From positions 1 to 7,691 of the forward strand of contig CAZWFE010000066.1 of NCBI GenBank assembly GCA_964633145.1: 7,691 nt of DNA, given 5' to 3'. Below the pieces are notes generated by a model that had not been told where the DNA came from, ran no database searches, and saw nothing but the letters and a program-made list of their open reading frames with translations. Of this stretch, positions 1 through 6,783 are shown one piece after another (within the stretch, counting starts at the first letter, position 1; every line of letters starts with the position of its first letter). A program made the translations under genes and the position numbers. The DNA is from CAJXSD01 sp964633145 (GTDB lineage: Bacteria; Pseudomonadota; Alphaproteobacteria; Rhodobacterales; Rhodobacteraceae).

Positions 1-1
1 C

Positions 2-103
2 ACAGAAACGATTGCATCCGCCGTCACCCAACAGGCCGCTGTTTCTAACGACATTGCCCATCGGATGGCGCATTTGGCGAATATGGTCGCAATGAACGAC
101 TAG
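2..103 (+). CDS. C-terminal end of a gene, possibly a methyl-accepting chemotaxis protein (partial)
   Basis: Thirty-three codons are open from the left edge and end at a TAG at 101-103; the start lies outside the window. The peptide contains IASAVTQQAAVSNDIA, which has the heptad-like pattern of the C-terminal signalling helix of methyl-accepting chemotaxis proteins (compare the common form 'I-x-x-AV-x-x-Q-x-x-A-x-x-x-IA'). If so, it would be part of a receptor coiled coil that signals to CheA/CheW. This rests on one short helix only, so any other alanine- and glutamine-rich coiled coil is possible. The gene converges on dppF, with three bases between the two stop codons. In E. coli, DppA is a co-receptor for the chemoreceptor Tap in dipeptide taxis, so the neighbourhood would make sense, but a link here is inference. 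Confidence 0.45.
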   Translation, partial: TETIASAVTQQAAVSNDIAHRMAHLANMVAMND

Positions 104-106
104 ACG

Positions 107-1063
107 TTATTCTGGAACAAAGCACGCCACTTGATGCGACGTGTCGGCAAATGTTGGCACTTCGGCGCGGCAGCGATCTGTTACCTTCCAACAGCGCGGC
201 GCAAACGGGCAACCGTTTGGCACGTTCAAAGGGGACGGTAATTCGCCATTAAGCTTGATCCGATCTGGTTTGCGCGTAGGGTCGGCCACGGGTGTCGCTG
301 ATAGCAAAGCTTTGGTGTAGGGATGCTTTGGATTGGCGAAAATTTCGTCTTTGCTGCCCCGTTCCAATGCACGGCCAAGGTACATGACGATGACCTCATC
401 CGCGATATGGCGCACCACGCTGAGGTCGTGCGAAATAAAGAGATAGGCCAAATTCAACCGCTCTTGCAGTTCCACCAACAGGTTCAGAACCGAGGATTGG
501 ATCGACACATCCAATGCAGAGACGGGTTCATCCAGAACCAAAATCTTTGGATCCAACATGAGCCCGCGGGCAATGGCGATACGTTGACGCTGGCCACCCG
601 AAAACATATGTGGATAGCGGTCAAAATGTTCGGGACGCAATCCAACAAGGGTCAACATCTCGCGCGCTTTGGCTTCGCGGTCGGATGCGGTCATTTCGGG
701 GCGGTTGATGATAAGAGGCTCCATCAAAATTTGCCCGATGCGTTGACGCGGGTTCAGCGATCCATAGGGGTCTTGGAACACGATTTGTACGGTTTGGCGC
801 AACTTTGCCCATGTCTCTGATTTGACAGGGGTCCCGTCAATATCGAGCGTTCCGTGAGTAGGTTCTTCGATCATTGTGACAAGCCGAGCGAGCGTGGATT
901 TTCCACAGCCCGACTCGCCGACAACGGCCAAGGTCTTTCCAGGGTAAAGTTGGAAATCCACGCTTTGAACCGCCCTTAGGGTCTGCGGTTTGCGTAGAAT
1001 TCCGCCACCAACTTCGTAGTGACGCGCCAAATCGTGTGCAGTCATAATCGGATGATGTGTCAT
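107..1063 (-). CDS. dppF: Dipeptide ABC transporter ATP-binding protein DppF
   Basis: One of two cytoplasmic ATPases that power dipeptide import; it should pair with DppD on the DppBC channel. The 318 residues contain all the ABC motifs: Walker A GESGCGKS near residues 49-56, Q-loop Q97 in VFQDPYGSLNP, signature FSGGQRQR at 154-161, Walker B ILVLDEP at 174-180 with catalytic E179, and the switch histidine H212. The C-terminal oligopeptide/dipeptide domain begins around HPYTKALL (247-254) and ends with four cysteines (C285, C291, C298, C314). This pattern is reported in Dpp-type ATPases to hold an iron-sulfur cluster (recalled). The intact signature FSGGQ and the length (E. coli DppF is about 334 residues) favour DppF over DppD. 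The ATG overlaps the dppD stop as ATGA, with AAGG seven bases upstream. It is the last gene of the operon. The DppF versus OppF assignment rests mainly on the linked dppA. Confidence 0.93.
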   Translation of the reverse strand: MTHHPIMTAHDLARHYEVGGGILRKPQTLRAVQSVDFQLYPGKTLAVVGESGCGKSTLARLVTMIEEPTHGTLDIDGTPVKSETWAKLRQTVQIVFQDPYGSLNPRQRIGQILMEPLIINRPEMTASDREAKAREMLTLVGLRPEHFDRYPHMFSGGQRQRIAIARGLMLDPKILVLDEPVSALDVSIQSSVLNLLVELQERLNLAYLFISHDLSVVRHIADEVIVMYLGRALERGSKDEIFANPKHPYTKALLSATPVADPTRKPDRIKLNGELPSPLNVPNGCPFAPRCWKVTDRCRAEVPTFADTSHQVACFVPE

Positions 1064-2037
1064 GACGCAGCCTTATTCTTCATGTTCAAGGGACGATGAC
1101 ACCGTGCCAAACCAAGCGACGCGCTTGCGGGCGTGGCGCTGGTTGAGTGGCAAAGTTCATCAGCAAATTCACAGCGTGGTGCAAATAGGCATCCGCGCGG
1201 GCGATCGAATTGACCAGGGACAACGCCTGGAATGGTTGGCAGGAACTTGTCCACCGCGCGTTCAGGAAGCGCATCCAAAAGAGCAGAGGTATAGGGATGG
1301 CGCGGCGTAGCAAACAAATCTTTTACAGGCTGCTCTTCGATCTTTTGACCTGCGTATTGAACGCTTACCCTGTCGGCCGTTTCTGCGACAACGCCCATGT
1401 CGTGGGTGATCAAAACCAATCCCATTCCCTGTTCGCGGCGCAGTTCGACCAACAAATCCAAGATCTGCGCTTGGATCGTCACGTCCAATGCGGTTGTCGG
1501 TTCGTCTGCAATCAACAAAAGGGGGTTACACGCGATGGCCATTGCGATCATCACCCGTTGGTTCATACCGCCCGACATTTGGTGTGGGAACGCCGACAAC
1601 CGCCGTTCAGGATCGGGGATACCGACCTGTTCAAACAGTTCAATCGCACGGTTATGGCGCGCTTTGCGATTTAATCCCATGTGAATGCGCAGCGCTTCTT
1701 TGATCTGCCAACCAACGGTAAAGCAGGGGTTCAAGGACGACATTGGCTCTTGGAAGATCATTGCAAGGTCTTTGCCGATGATCTTGCGGCGCTCTTTTGG
1801 GCTGATCTTGGTCAGATCGTGGCCATTAAACACCAATTCATCGGCGGTGATTTTCGCCGTCCACGGCAGCAATCCCATCAAGGCCAGCATCGATACGGAT
1901 TTTCCCGATCCACTTTCACCTACGATTGCCAAAATCTCGCCAACATCCACGTCTTGGTCGACGCCATCCACCGCACGAAACGCGCCCGATGCTGTGGCAA
2001 ATTCTACGGTCAAGTTTCTGATACGAAGCAAGCTCAT
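1060..2037 (-). CDS. dppD: Dipeptide ABC transporter ATP-binding protein DppD
   Basis: The second ATPase of the dipeptide importer, acting at the inner face of the cytoplasmic membrane with DppF. In 325 residues it shows Walker A GESGSGKS at 40-47, Q-loop Q96 in IFQEPMSSLNP, the signature MSGGMNQRVMIAMAIAC starting at 154, Walker B LLLIADEP at 173-180 with E179, and H212 in the switch loop. The signature has Met where most ABC proteins have Gln; this SGGM form is usual for DppD/OppD, so it is not a defect. The C-terminal domain (HPYTSALLDALPER) ends with four cysteines, C283, C289, C296 and C313, a probable iron-sulfur site as in DppF. The ATG at 2037 lies 4 nt after the dppC stop and has a strong AAGGAG eight bases upstream, so it can be translated independently. 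Its end overlaps the dppF start by 4 nt. Confidence 0.93.
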   Translation of the reverse strand: MSLLRIRNLTVEFATASGAFRAVDGVDQDVDVGEILAIVGESGSGKSVSMLALMGLLPWTAKITADELVFNGHDLTKISPKERRKIIGKDLAMIFQEPMSSLNPCFTVGWQIKEALRIHMGLNRKARHNRAIELFEQVGIPDPERRLSAFPHQMSGGMNQRVMIAMAIACNPLLLIADEPTTALDVTIQAQILDLLVELRREQGMGLVLITHDMGVVAETADRVSVQYAGQKIEEQPVKDLFATPRHPYTSALLDALPERAVDKFLPTIPGVVPGQFDRPRGCLFAPRCEFADELCHSTSATPASASLGLARCHRPLNMKNKAAS

Positions 2038-2041
2038 GTCC

Positions 2042-2935
2042 TTAGCTCCTTTTCAGTTTCGGATCGAGCGCGTCACGCAGACCATCGCCCATCAGGTTAA
2101 TCGCCAAAACGGTGATCAAGATTGCAACGCCGGGGAATGTGACGACCCACCATGCGCGCAAGATGAATTCACGCGCTTCGGCCAGCATGGTACCCCATTC
2201 CGGTGTCGGAGGTTGTGCGCCCATGCCTAAAAACCCAAGTGCAGCAGCGTCCAAAATCGCCGTTGAAAACGAAAGCGCGGCTTGGACGATGATCGGTGCC
2301 AAACAGTTTGGAAGAACTGTAATGAACATCAATCGCATCTTGCTTGCCCCTGCCACACGGGCCGAGGTGACGTAATCTTTTTGGCGTTCTGACAACACAG
2401 ACGCCCGTGTCAAACGAACATAATGGGGCTGCAACACAATCGCGATCGCGATCATCGCATTGGTCAACGATGGGCCCAAGATGGCAACCAGGACCAAGGC
2501 CAACAAGAGCGACGGAAAGGCCAAAATAATGTCCATGATCCGCATGATAAGCGTGTCTGCCCATTTCGGCGCAAAGCCCGAAATAACACCAATAAAAATT
2601 CCACCTGTCGCGGCAACAGACACCACGATAATCCCGACAAAGAACGAATATTGCGCCCCTTGGATCAATCGTGACAGCATATCGCGGCCCAAAGGATCGG
2701 TGCCCAGCACAAACTCCCAAGATCCGCCTTCTGCCCAAACGGGGGGTTGAAGTGTGTGTTCGCGGAATTGTTCGGTCGGATCATAGGGTACCAAAACGGG
2801 CGCAAAGATTGCCAAGATCAAAAAGCCGATAAAGATCCACATCCCAAATACCGCACCGCGATTTTCACGGAAGTAGTACCAGAATTCTGCCAACGCACTG
2901 GGGCGGCTGGGCTGTTTTTGAGCTATATCTGACAT
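2042..2935 (-). CDS. dppC: Dipeptide ABC transporter permease DppC
   Basis: Inner-membrane permease that forms the translocation channel with DppB. The 297 residues start with a short cytoplasmic N-terminus and a first membrane helix at about 29-50 (OppC N-terminal type). A periplasmic stretch follows, carrying the family motif LGTDPLGRDMLSRL (77-90). Further membrane segments lie near 97-119, 131-153, 157-170, 209-229 and 262-281. The cytoplasmic EAA loop that docks on the ATPases is visible as YVTSARVAGASKMR at 188-201. The C-terminus NLMGDGLRDALDPKL is characteristic of DppC/OppC. The length matches E. coli DppC (about 300). The ATG is fused to the dppB stop as TAATG, with AGGAAG at 2941-2946 five bases upstream, which indicates coupled translation. 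Confidence 0.93.
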   Translation of the reverse strand: MSDIAQKQPSRPSALAEFWYYFRENRGAVFGMWIFIGFLILAIFAPVLVPYDPTEQFREHTLQPPVWAEGGSWEFVLGTDPLGRDMLSRLIQGAQYSFFVGIIVVSVAATGGIFIGVISGFAPKWADTLIMRIMDIILAFPSLLLALVLVAILGPSLTNAMIAIAIVLQPHYVRLTRASVLSERQKDYVTSARVAGASKMRLMFITVLPNCLAPIIVQAALSFSTAILDAAALGFLGMGAQPPTPEWGTMLAEAREFILRAWWVVTFPGVAILITVLAINLMGDGLRDALDPKLKRS

Positions 2936-3942
2936 TACCGCTTCCTGATTTTTGGGTTGATGACGCCATAAAGGACATCAACAAGAAGATTGACGATCAT
3001 GACCATGACGGCGATCAACAAAAGCCCGCCTTGGACCACAGGGTAATCACGACGGAAAATGCTATCGACCATCCATTTACCAATACCAGGCCAGCTAAAG
3101 ATGGACTCGGTCAAAATGGCACCGGCAAGCAACGTCCCAACGGATAGACCGATCACAGTGATCACGGGGATCAAGGCATTGCGCAGGGCGTGTACCCCGT
3201 TGATACGGATCGGCGACATGCCTTTTGCGCGCGCGGTGCGAATATAATCTTCGCCCAAAACCTCAAGCATGGCAGAGCGTGTTTGCCGCGCAATCACAGC
3301 CAAAGGAATTGTACCCAACACGATTGTTGGCAGGATCAAGTGACGCACGGCAGACCAAAGCGCACCTTTTTGACCAGACACAAAGGCGTCGTACAGCATG
3401 AAACCTGTTTCATTAGGGAAATAATAAATCAGATCAATGCGACCAGACACCGGTGTCCATTGCAGGTTTCCCGAAAAGACTATGATCAACAGAAGCGCCC
3501 ACCAGAAGATTGGCATGGAATACCCGATCAACGCCGTTGACATCAACGCACGGTCAAAGAATTTCCCACGGTTGACCGCCGCGATCACCCCAGCCGGCAA
3601 GCCCAGCAGGATTGCGAAAATCATCGCACATGCGGACAATTCAAGCGTGGCAGGAAAAAGTGCAAAAAATTCGTCCCATACCGGTTTCTTGGTCACATAG
3701 GATTGTCCCAAATCCCCTTGCAGCACGCCAACAAAGTAATCCCAAAACTGTGCAATCATGGGTTTGTCAAACCCGAATTGAGTCATAAGCTCGGCATAGC
3801 GTTCTTCGGTTAATCCCCGTTCACCGGCCATCACGATGATTGGATCACCAGGAAGCACGCGTATAAACGCGAATGAAATCAGTGTGACGCCAAGAAACGT
3901 GGGAATAAATGTCAACAGCCGGCTGGTCAGGAATTTTAACAC
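2935..3942 (-). CDS. dppB: Dipeptide ABC transporter permease DppB
   Basis: Inner-membrane permease, partner of DppC. The 335 residues have the DppB/OppB plan: an N-terminal helix at about 9-30 ending in IRVLPGDP (27-34), then a large periplasmic loop with the conserved GLDKP-like element FGFDKPMIAQF (56-66) and GDLGQSY (76-82). Further helices lie near 101-123, 133-157, 200-220, 258-280 and 303-326. The cytoplasmic EAA loop reads EDYIRTARAKGMS (231-243), and the family's TESIFSWPGIG follows at 278-288. E. coli DppB has about 339 residues. The start codon is GTG, chosen because it is the first in-frame start, lies just before the first helix and overlaps the peptidase stop by 7 nt. Its ribosome binding site (GGTGA, four bases upstream) is weak, so translation probably depends on ribosomes finishing the peptidase. 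Confidence 0.93.
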   Translation of the reverse strand: MLKFLTSRLLTFIPTFLGVTLISFAFIRVLPGDPIIVMAGERGLTEERYAELMTQFGFDKPMIAQFWDYFVGVLQGDLGQSYVTKKPVWDEFFALFPATLELSACAMIFAILLGLPAGVIAAVNRGKFFDRALMSTALIGYSMPIFWWALLLIIVFSGNLQWTPVSGRIDLIYYFPNETGFMLYDAFVSGQKGALWSAVRHLILPTIVLGTIPLAVIARQTRSAMLEVLGEDYIRTARAKGMSPIRINGVHALRNALIPVITVIGLSVGTLLAGAILTESIFSWPGIGKWMVDSIFRRDYPVVQGGLLLIAVMVMIVNLLVDVLYGVINPKIRKR

Positions 3943-5042
3943 GGGATCACCATCAATTCTGTGGGAAAGGTTGTTAATGACCGTGATCCGGTTTCGGTGA
4001 TCACGACATCATCTTCGATCCGCACGCCCAGTTTGCCTTGGATGTACAGACCTGGTTCATTGGTGAACACCGTCCCTGCAGGCAAAACCATATGGTTGCC
4101 GCGCATCACATAAGGCGCCTCGTGGACATCACGTCCCAATCCGTGGCCCGTTTTTGTGCGAATGTATGCGGCGAATGGGGATTGTTCCAATACGCCCGTC
4201 ACTGCGTCGTCAATGTCATGGGCCGTGACACCTGCGCGGGCGACCTTGTGGCCCATCTGATTGGCCGCCAAGACGGTTGCATACACTTCGGCGCTTTCGT
4301 CGGGGGCGTGGTCAATGAAAACGGTGCGCGTAATATCGGCGCAAAATCCATCACAACGCGCCCCAAAATCAAACAACAACGCATCGCCAGCACGGATGGG
4401 GGTTTCGCCCGCTTTTGCATGGGGCATTGCCGAATTCGCGCCTGTAGCAACAATGGGTCGAAACGCGTGATCTTGTGCGCCTTGGGCGAATATTTGTTGC
4501 GTGAGAATTTGTTCGATGTGTTTTTCGGTCATGCCGATCTTGATCTGGTCCAATGTCGCGGTCAATGCGCGTTCGGACACATCGATGGCCTTTGCCATTG
4601 CAGCCAGATCAGCATCGGTTTTGATCATGCGCAGGCCTGAAATGTCATGCTCTGCATCAATAATTTCAACATTGGGTGCGGTATTTTTCATAGCGTGATA
4701 CACGAAAACACGCATAACTTGGCCTTCGACTGCGATGCGCGTCGCGTTCAAATAGTCCATGAATTTCGCAAAAGCATCTGCATACCCTGTTTGATCGCGC
4801 CAATCGAACACAGGTCCGTCAAATCCCACATGAGACCAGCTCAGCAATTCTAGGTTCGGCACGATGGCTGCGGTTCGACCGTCGGCACAGGCCGCCAACA
4901 GAAATGGGCGTTCGTGGCTCATAAAGGGATGCAGAACAACGCGGGTAAAATTTGATCCGGGGACCAAAATCACGGCATCAACCTGCAAAGATTTCGCCAG
5001 ATCACAATATTCGACAAGTCGGTGGGGAAGGGTGGCAGACAT
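3936..5042 (-). CDS. M24 family metallopeptidase (Xaa-Pro aminopeptidase/dipeptidase-like)
   Basis: Probable cytoplasmic peptidase of the pita-bread fold, acting on imported peptides. With the start used here (368 residues) the N-terminal domain covers about 1-140 and the catalytic domain 141-368. All five dinuclear metal ligands are visible: D225 (LLFDFGA), D236 (ADITRT), H300 (TGHGLG), E329 (TNEPG) and E343 (RIEDD). The helper histidines H208 (MPHAKAG) and H307 (VHEAP) are also present. There is no signal peptide. The frame extends upstream to a TTG at 5084 and an ATG at 5054. I chose the ATG at 5042 because GGA sits eight to ten bases before it, whereas the TTG lies inside a stem-loop and the ATG at 5054 has no ribosome binding site. 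The gene sits between dppA and dppB and overlaps dppB. The likely role is hydrolysis of a dipeptide delivered by the transporter, perhaps one with proline. Exact specificity cannot be read; M24 also includes creatinase and ectoine hydrolase, but the intact ligands argue for a metal-dependent hydrolase. Confidence 0.88.
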   Translation of the reverse strand: MSATLPHRLVEYCDLAKSLQVDAVILVPGSNFTRVVLHPFMSHERPFLLAACADGRTAAIVPNLELLSWSHVGFDGPVFDWRDQTGYADAFAKFMDYLNATRIAVEGQVMRVFVYHAMKNTAPNVEIIDAEHDISGLRMIKTDADLAAMAKAIDVSERALTATLDQIKIGMTEKHIEQILTQQIFAQGAQDHAFRPIVATGANSAMPHAKAGETPIRAGDALLFDFGARCDGFCADITRTVFIDHAPDESAEVYATVLAANQMGHKVARAGVTAHDIDDAVTGVLEQSPFAAYIRTKTGHGLGRDVHEAPYVMRGNHMVLPAGTVFTNEPGLYIQGKLGVRIEDDVVITETGSRSLTTFPTELMVIPC

Positions 5043-5062
5043 GGTTTTTTCCATCAAAAGGT

Positions 5063-5087
5063 AGGTTGGCGCGGGATGCGCCAACCT
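5063..5087 (-). promoter_or_regulatory. Intercistronic stem-loop after dppA
   Basis: In the dppA-peptidase gap, ten bases (AGGTTGGCGC) are followed by a 5-base loop and their exact complement, giving a perfect GC-rich 10-bp hairpin in the transcript. The flanking CAAAA and TTTTG can add five more pairs across a small internal loop. It starts about 10 nt after the dppA stop and ends 20 nt before the peptidase start. Only four U residues follow, so it is a weak terminator at most. Its place directly after a binding-protein gene fits a 3'-end stabiliser or partial terminator that raises DppA above the downstream proteins. The structure is read from the sequence; the role is inferred. Confidence 0.75.
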
Positions 5088-5096
5088 GTTTTGGTA

Positions 5097-6686
5097 TTAT
5101 TTCAAGCCAACTTGGTTAAAGATGTGGCCACCCAATGGGTGCACAACGTAACCGTCAACTTCTGGACGTGTGACCATGTACACGACAGAGTGTGCGATGG
5201 TTGCCCATGGTGCTTGGTCTTTAAAGACAACTTGTGCCTCTTCGTACAAACGTGTGCGTTCTGCGACGTCTGAGGTGATTTTCGCTTTTTGGACCAAATC
5301 TTCGAACGGTTGGTGACACCATTGTGCGCGGTTTGACGCCTCAACACCGTCACAGCCCAAAAGAACCGCTAGGAAGTTGTCGGGATCGCCGTTGTCACCT
5401 GTCCAACCCAACAGAACCGCACCATCACGGTCTTTGGCTTTGGAACGGGATAGGTATTCGCCCCATTCGTAAGACACGATTTCAACGTTTACGCCAACTT
5501 TGGCGAAATCCGCTTGCATCAACTCGGCCATACGACGTGCGTTCGGGTTGTAAGGACGTTGAACTGGCATCGCCCAGATCTTCATGTCCAAACCGCTTAC
5601 GCCTTCTGCTTCCAACATCGCTTTTGCCGCTTCGGGATCATAAGCATCATCTTGGATCGCGGTGTTATAAGACCACATTGTTGGTGGAATTGGGTTCTTT
5701 GCGATTTGACCTGAACCTTGGAACACCACATCGATGATCGCTTGTTTGTCGATCGCCATGTTCAATGCTTTGCGAACCTTTGGGTTGTCGTAAGGTGCTT
5801 GGGTTGTGTTATACGCCAAGTAACCAACGTTTAGACCCTCTTGCTCCAAAACAACGGTGCCTGCATCTGCTTGCATCGCGCTGATGTCGGCAGGGTTAGG
5901 ATAGGCCATAACGTGGCATTCGCCCGCTTGGATTTTTTGGTAACGCACAGACGCATCAGGTGTGATTGCGAAAATCAGCGCTTCAACCTTGGCTTTGTCA
6001 CCCCAGTATTCGTCGTTGCGTACGTAACGAATAACCGCGTCTTTTTGGTAGGCCTGGAATTTGAATGGGCCTGTACCGACGGGCGCTTGGTTCAACATCT
6101 CTGGTGTGCCAGCCGCCAACATCGCGTCGGCATATTCTTTTGACACGATTGATGCGAAATCCATTGCCATGTTGGCGATGATTGGTGCTTCTGGGCGTGT
6201 TAGGTTGAAGACGACAGTGTAATCGTCTGTCTTTTCGATGCTTGAGATCAGATCAGGCATCGACATGCCCGAGAAGTATTCCCAAGTGCCGCCAGAAACA
6301 GAGTGGTATGGGTTTTCGGCGTTCATCTGACGATCAAAGGTAAAGATCACGTCATCTGCATTGAAATCGCGTGTTGGTGCGAAACCGTTTGCAGAATGGA
6401 ACTTAACGCCTTTGCGTAGGTTGAAGGTAACGGTTTTGCCGTCTTCTGATACGCTATAGCTTTCGGCCAAACCGGGGATGACTTCGGTTGTGCCAACTTT
6501 GAATTCAACCAAACGGTTGTAGATTGGATGGCTTGACGCGTCAAAGGTTGTGCCGGCTGTATACAGCGCGGGGTCAAATCCTTCTGGTGAGCCTTCAGAG
6601 CAATACACCAGCGCTTGGCCAGATGCGGCACCAGCAGTTACAGCAAACGCGGCTGCCATGCCCAATAGTTTAGTCTTTAGTGACAT
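5097..6686 (-). CDS. dppA: Periplasmic dipeptide-binding protein DppA
   Basis: Periplasmic receptor that binds dipeptides and hands them to DppBC. The 529 residues start with a Sec signal peptide: K4/K6, a hydrophobic core LLGMAAAFAVTAGAA, and probable cleavage after about residue 25 (ASGQA). No lipobox is seen, so the mature protein should be soluble. The sequence agrees with E. coli DppA (about 535 residues, recalled) in many long blocks: VYCSEGSPEGFDP (27-39), EVIPGLAE (68-75), RPEAP (164-168), SKEYADAM (182-189), ITPDASVRY (241-249), YPNPADI, GLNVGYL, IPPTMW, WAMPVQRPYNPNARRMAE (371-388) and GWTGDNGDPDNF (427-438). These blocks justify the gene name rather than a generic solute-binding label. 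C29 and C257 may form a disulfide. The ATG at 6686 is preferred over an upstream in-frame TTG because it starts the signal peptide and has AAGGAG nine bases upstream. Confidence 0.96.
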   Translation of the reverse strand: MSLKTKLLGMAAAFAVTAGAASGQALVYCSEGSPEGFDPALYTAGTTFDASSHPIYNRLVEFKVGTTEVIPGLAESYSVSEDGKTVTFNLRKGVKFHSANGFAPTRDFNADDVIFTFDRQMNAENPYHSVSGGTWEYFSGMSMPDLISSIEKTDDYTVVFNLTRPEAPIIANMAMDFASIVSKEYADAMLAAGTPEMLNQAPVGTGPFKFQAYQKDAVIRYVRNDEYWGDKAKVEALIFAITPDASVRYQKIQAGECHVMAYPNPADISAMQADAGTVVLEQEGLNVGYLAYNTTQAPYDNPKVRKALNMAIDKQAIIDVVFQGSGQIAKNPIPPTMWSYNTAIQDDAYDPEAAKAMLEAEGVSGLDMKIWAMPVQRPYNPNARRMAELMQADFAKVGVNVEIVSYEWGEYLSRSKAKDRDGAVLLGWTGDNGDPDNFLAVLLGCDGVEASNRAQWCHQPFEDLVQKAKITSDVAERTRLYEEAQVVFKDQAPWATIAHSVVYMVTRPEVDGYVVHPLGGHIFNQVGLK

Positions 6687-6695
6687 TTTAACGAT

Positions 6696-6701
6696 CTCCT
6701 T
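6696..6701 (-). promoter_or_regulatory. Ribosome binding site of dppA
   Basis: AAGGAG lies nine bases before the ATG at 6686. It decides the dppA start against the in-frame TTG at 6737, which would add 17 polar residues in front of the signal peptide. Confidence 0.8.
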
Positions 6702-6707
6702 GTTGGT

Positions 6708-6737
6708 TTTATCGTCGCTCGTTGGTGGTTGGTCCAA
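6708..6737 (-). promoter_or_regulatory. Candidate promoter for dppA
   Basis: Reading the minus strand, TTGGAC (6737-6732) is followed after 18 bases by GATAAA (6713-6708). This is a weak match to the -35 and -10 elements of a housekeeping promoter, and it would give a leader of only about 20 nt. The -35 half lies inside the GGTCCA/TGGACC dyad at 6731-6750. An internal promoter would let dppA be expressed separately from its regulator, but read-through from the regulator gene is equally possible. Confidence 0.3.
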
Positions 6738-6750
6738 TATCGCGTGGACC
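6731..6750. repeat. Inverted repeat GGTCCA-N8-TGGACC upstream of dppA
   Basis: A perfect 6-bp inverted repeat with an 8-base spacer lies 45 bases upstream of the dppA start and overlaps the candidate -35 box. The 14-bp centre-to-centre distance of its arms is compatible with a dimeric regulator site or with a small RNA hairpin. It is therefore a candidate operator for the neighbouring XRE-cupin protein, but no matching copy was found upstream of that gene. Confidence 0.4.
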
Positions 6751-6758
6751 CTGCGATC

Positions 6759-6773
6759 TCTGGCGAGGCCAGA
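6759..6773. repeat. Short hairpin just after the regulator gene
   Basis: TCTGGC and GCCAGA flank a 3-base loop eleven bases after the regulator stop codon (minus strand). There is no U-run behind it in the direction of transcription, so it does not qualify as a Rho-independent terminator. It may protect the end of the regulator message or mean nothing. Confidence 0.3.
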
Positions 6774-6783
6774 AAAATTTCTA

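Noticed and set aside
1685..2230. A 181-codon plus-strand open frame across the dppD/dppC junction
   Set aside because: It runs antisense over two well-identified genes and its translation has no family features; it is a by-product of their codon pattern.
2169..2738. A 189-codon minus-strand frame inside dppC
   Set aside because: It is a frame-shifted reading of the permease gene, whose own frame carries all the expected motifs.
4038..4640. A 200-codon plus-strand open frame opposite the M24 peptidase
   Set aside because: It lies wholly antisense to a gene with intact catalytic motifs, its translation is rich in Cys, His and Arg with no recognisable domain, and it has no supporting context.
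3936..5042. DMSP lyase DddP, an M24-fold enzyme common in roseobacters
   Set aside because: The protein keeps the full set of peptidase metal ligands and is shorter than DddP as I recall it; its place in a dipeptide transport operon fits a peptidase better.
2042..6686. Oligopeptide (Opp), nickel (Nik) or glutathione (Gsi) transporter
   Set aside because: The binding protein matches E. coli DppA in many long blocks, including GWTGDNGDPDNF and the VQRPYNPNARRMAE segment, which points to the dipeptide type. Side specificities such as haem or glutathione cannot be excluded.
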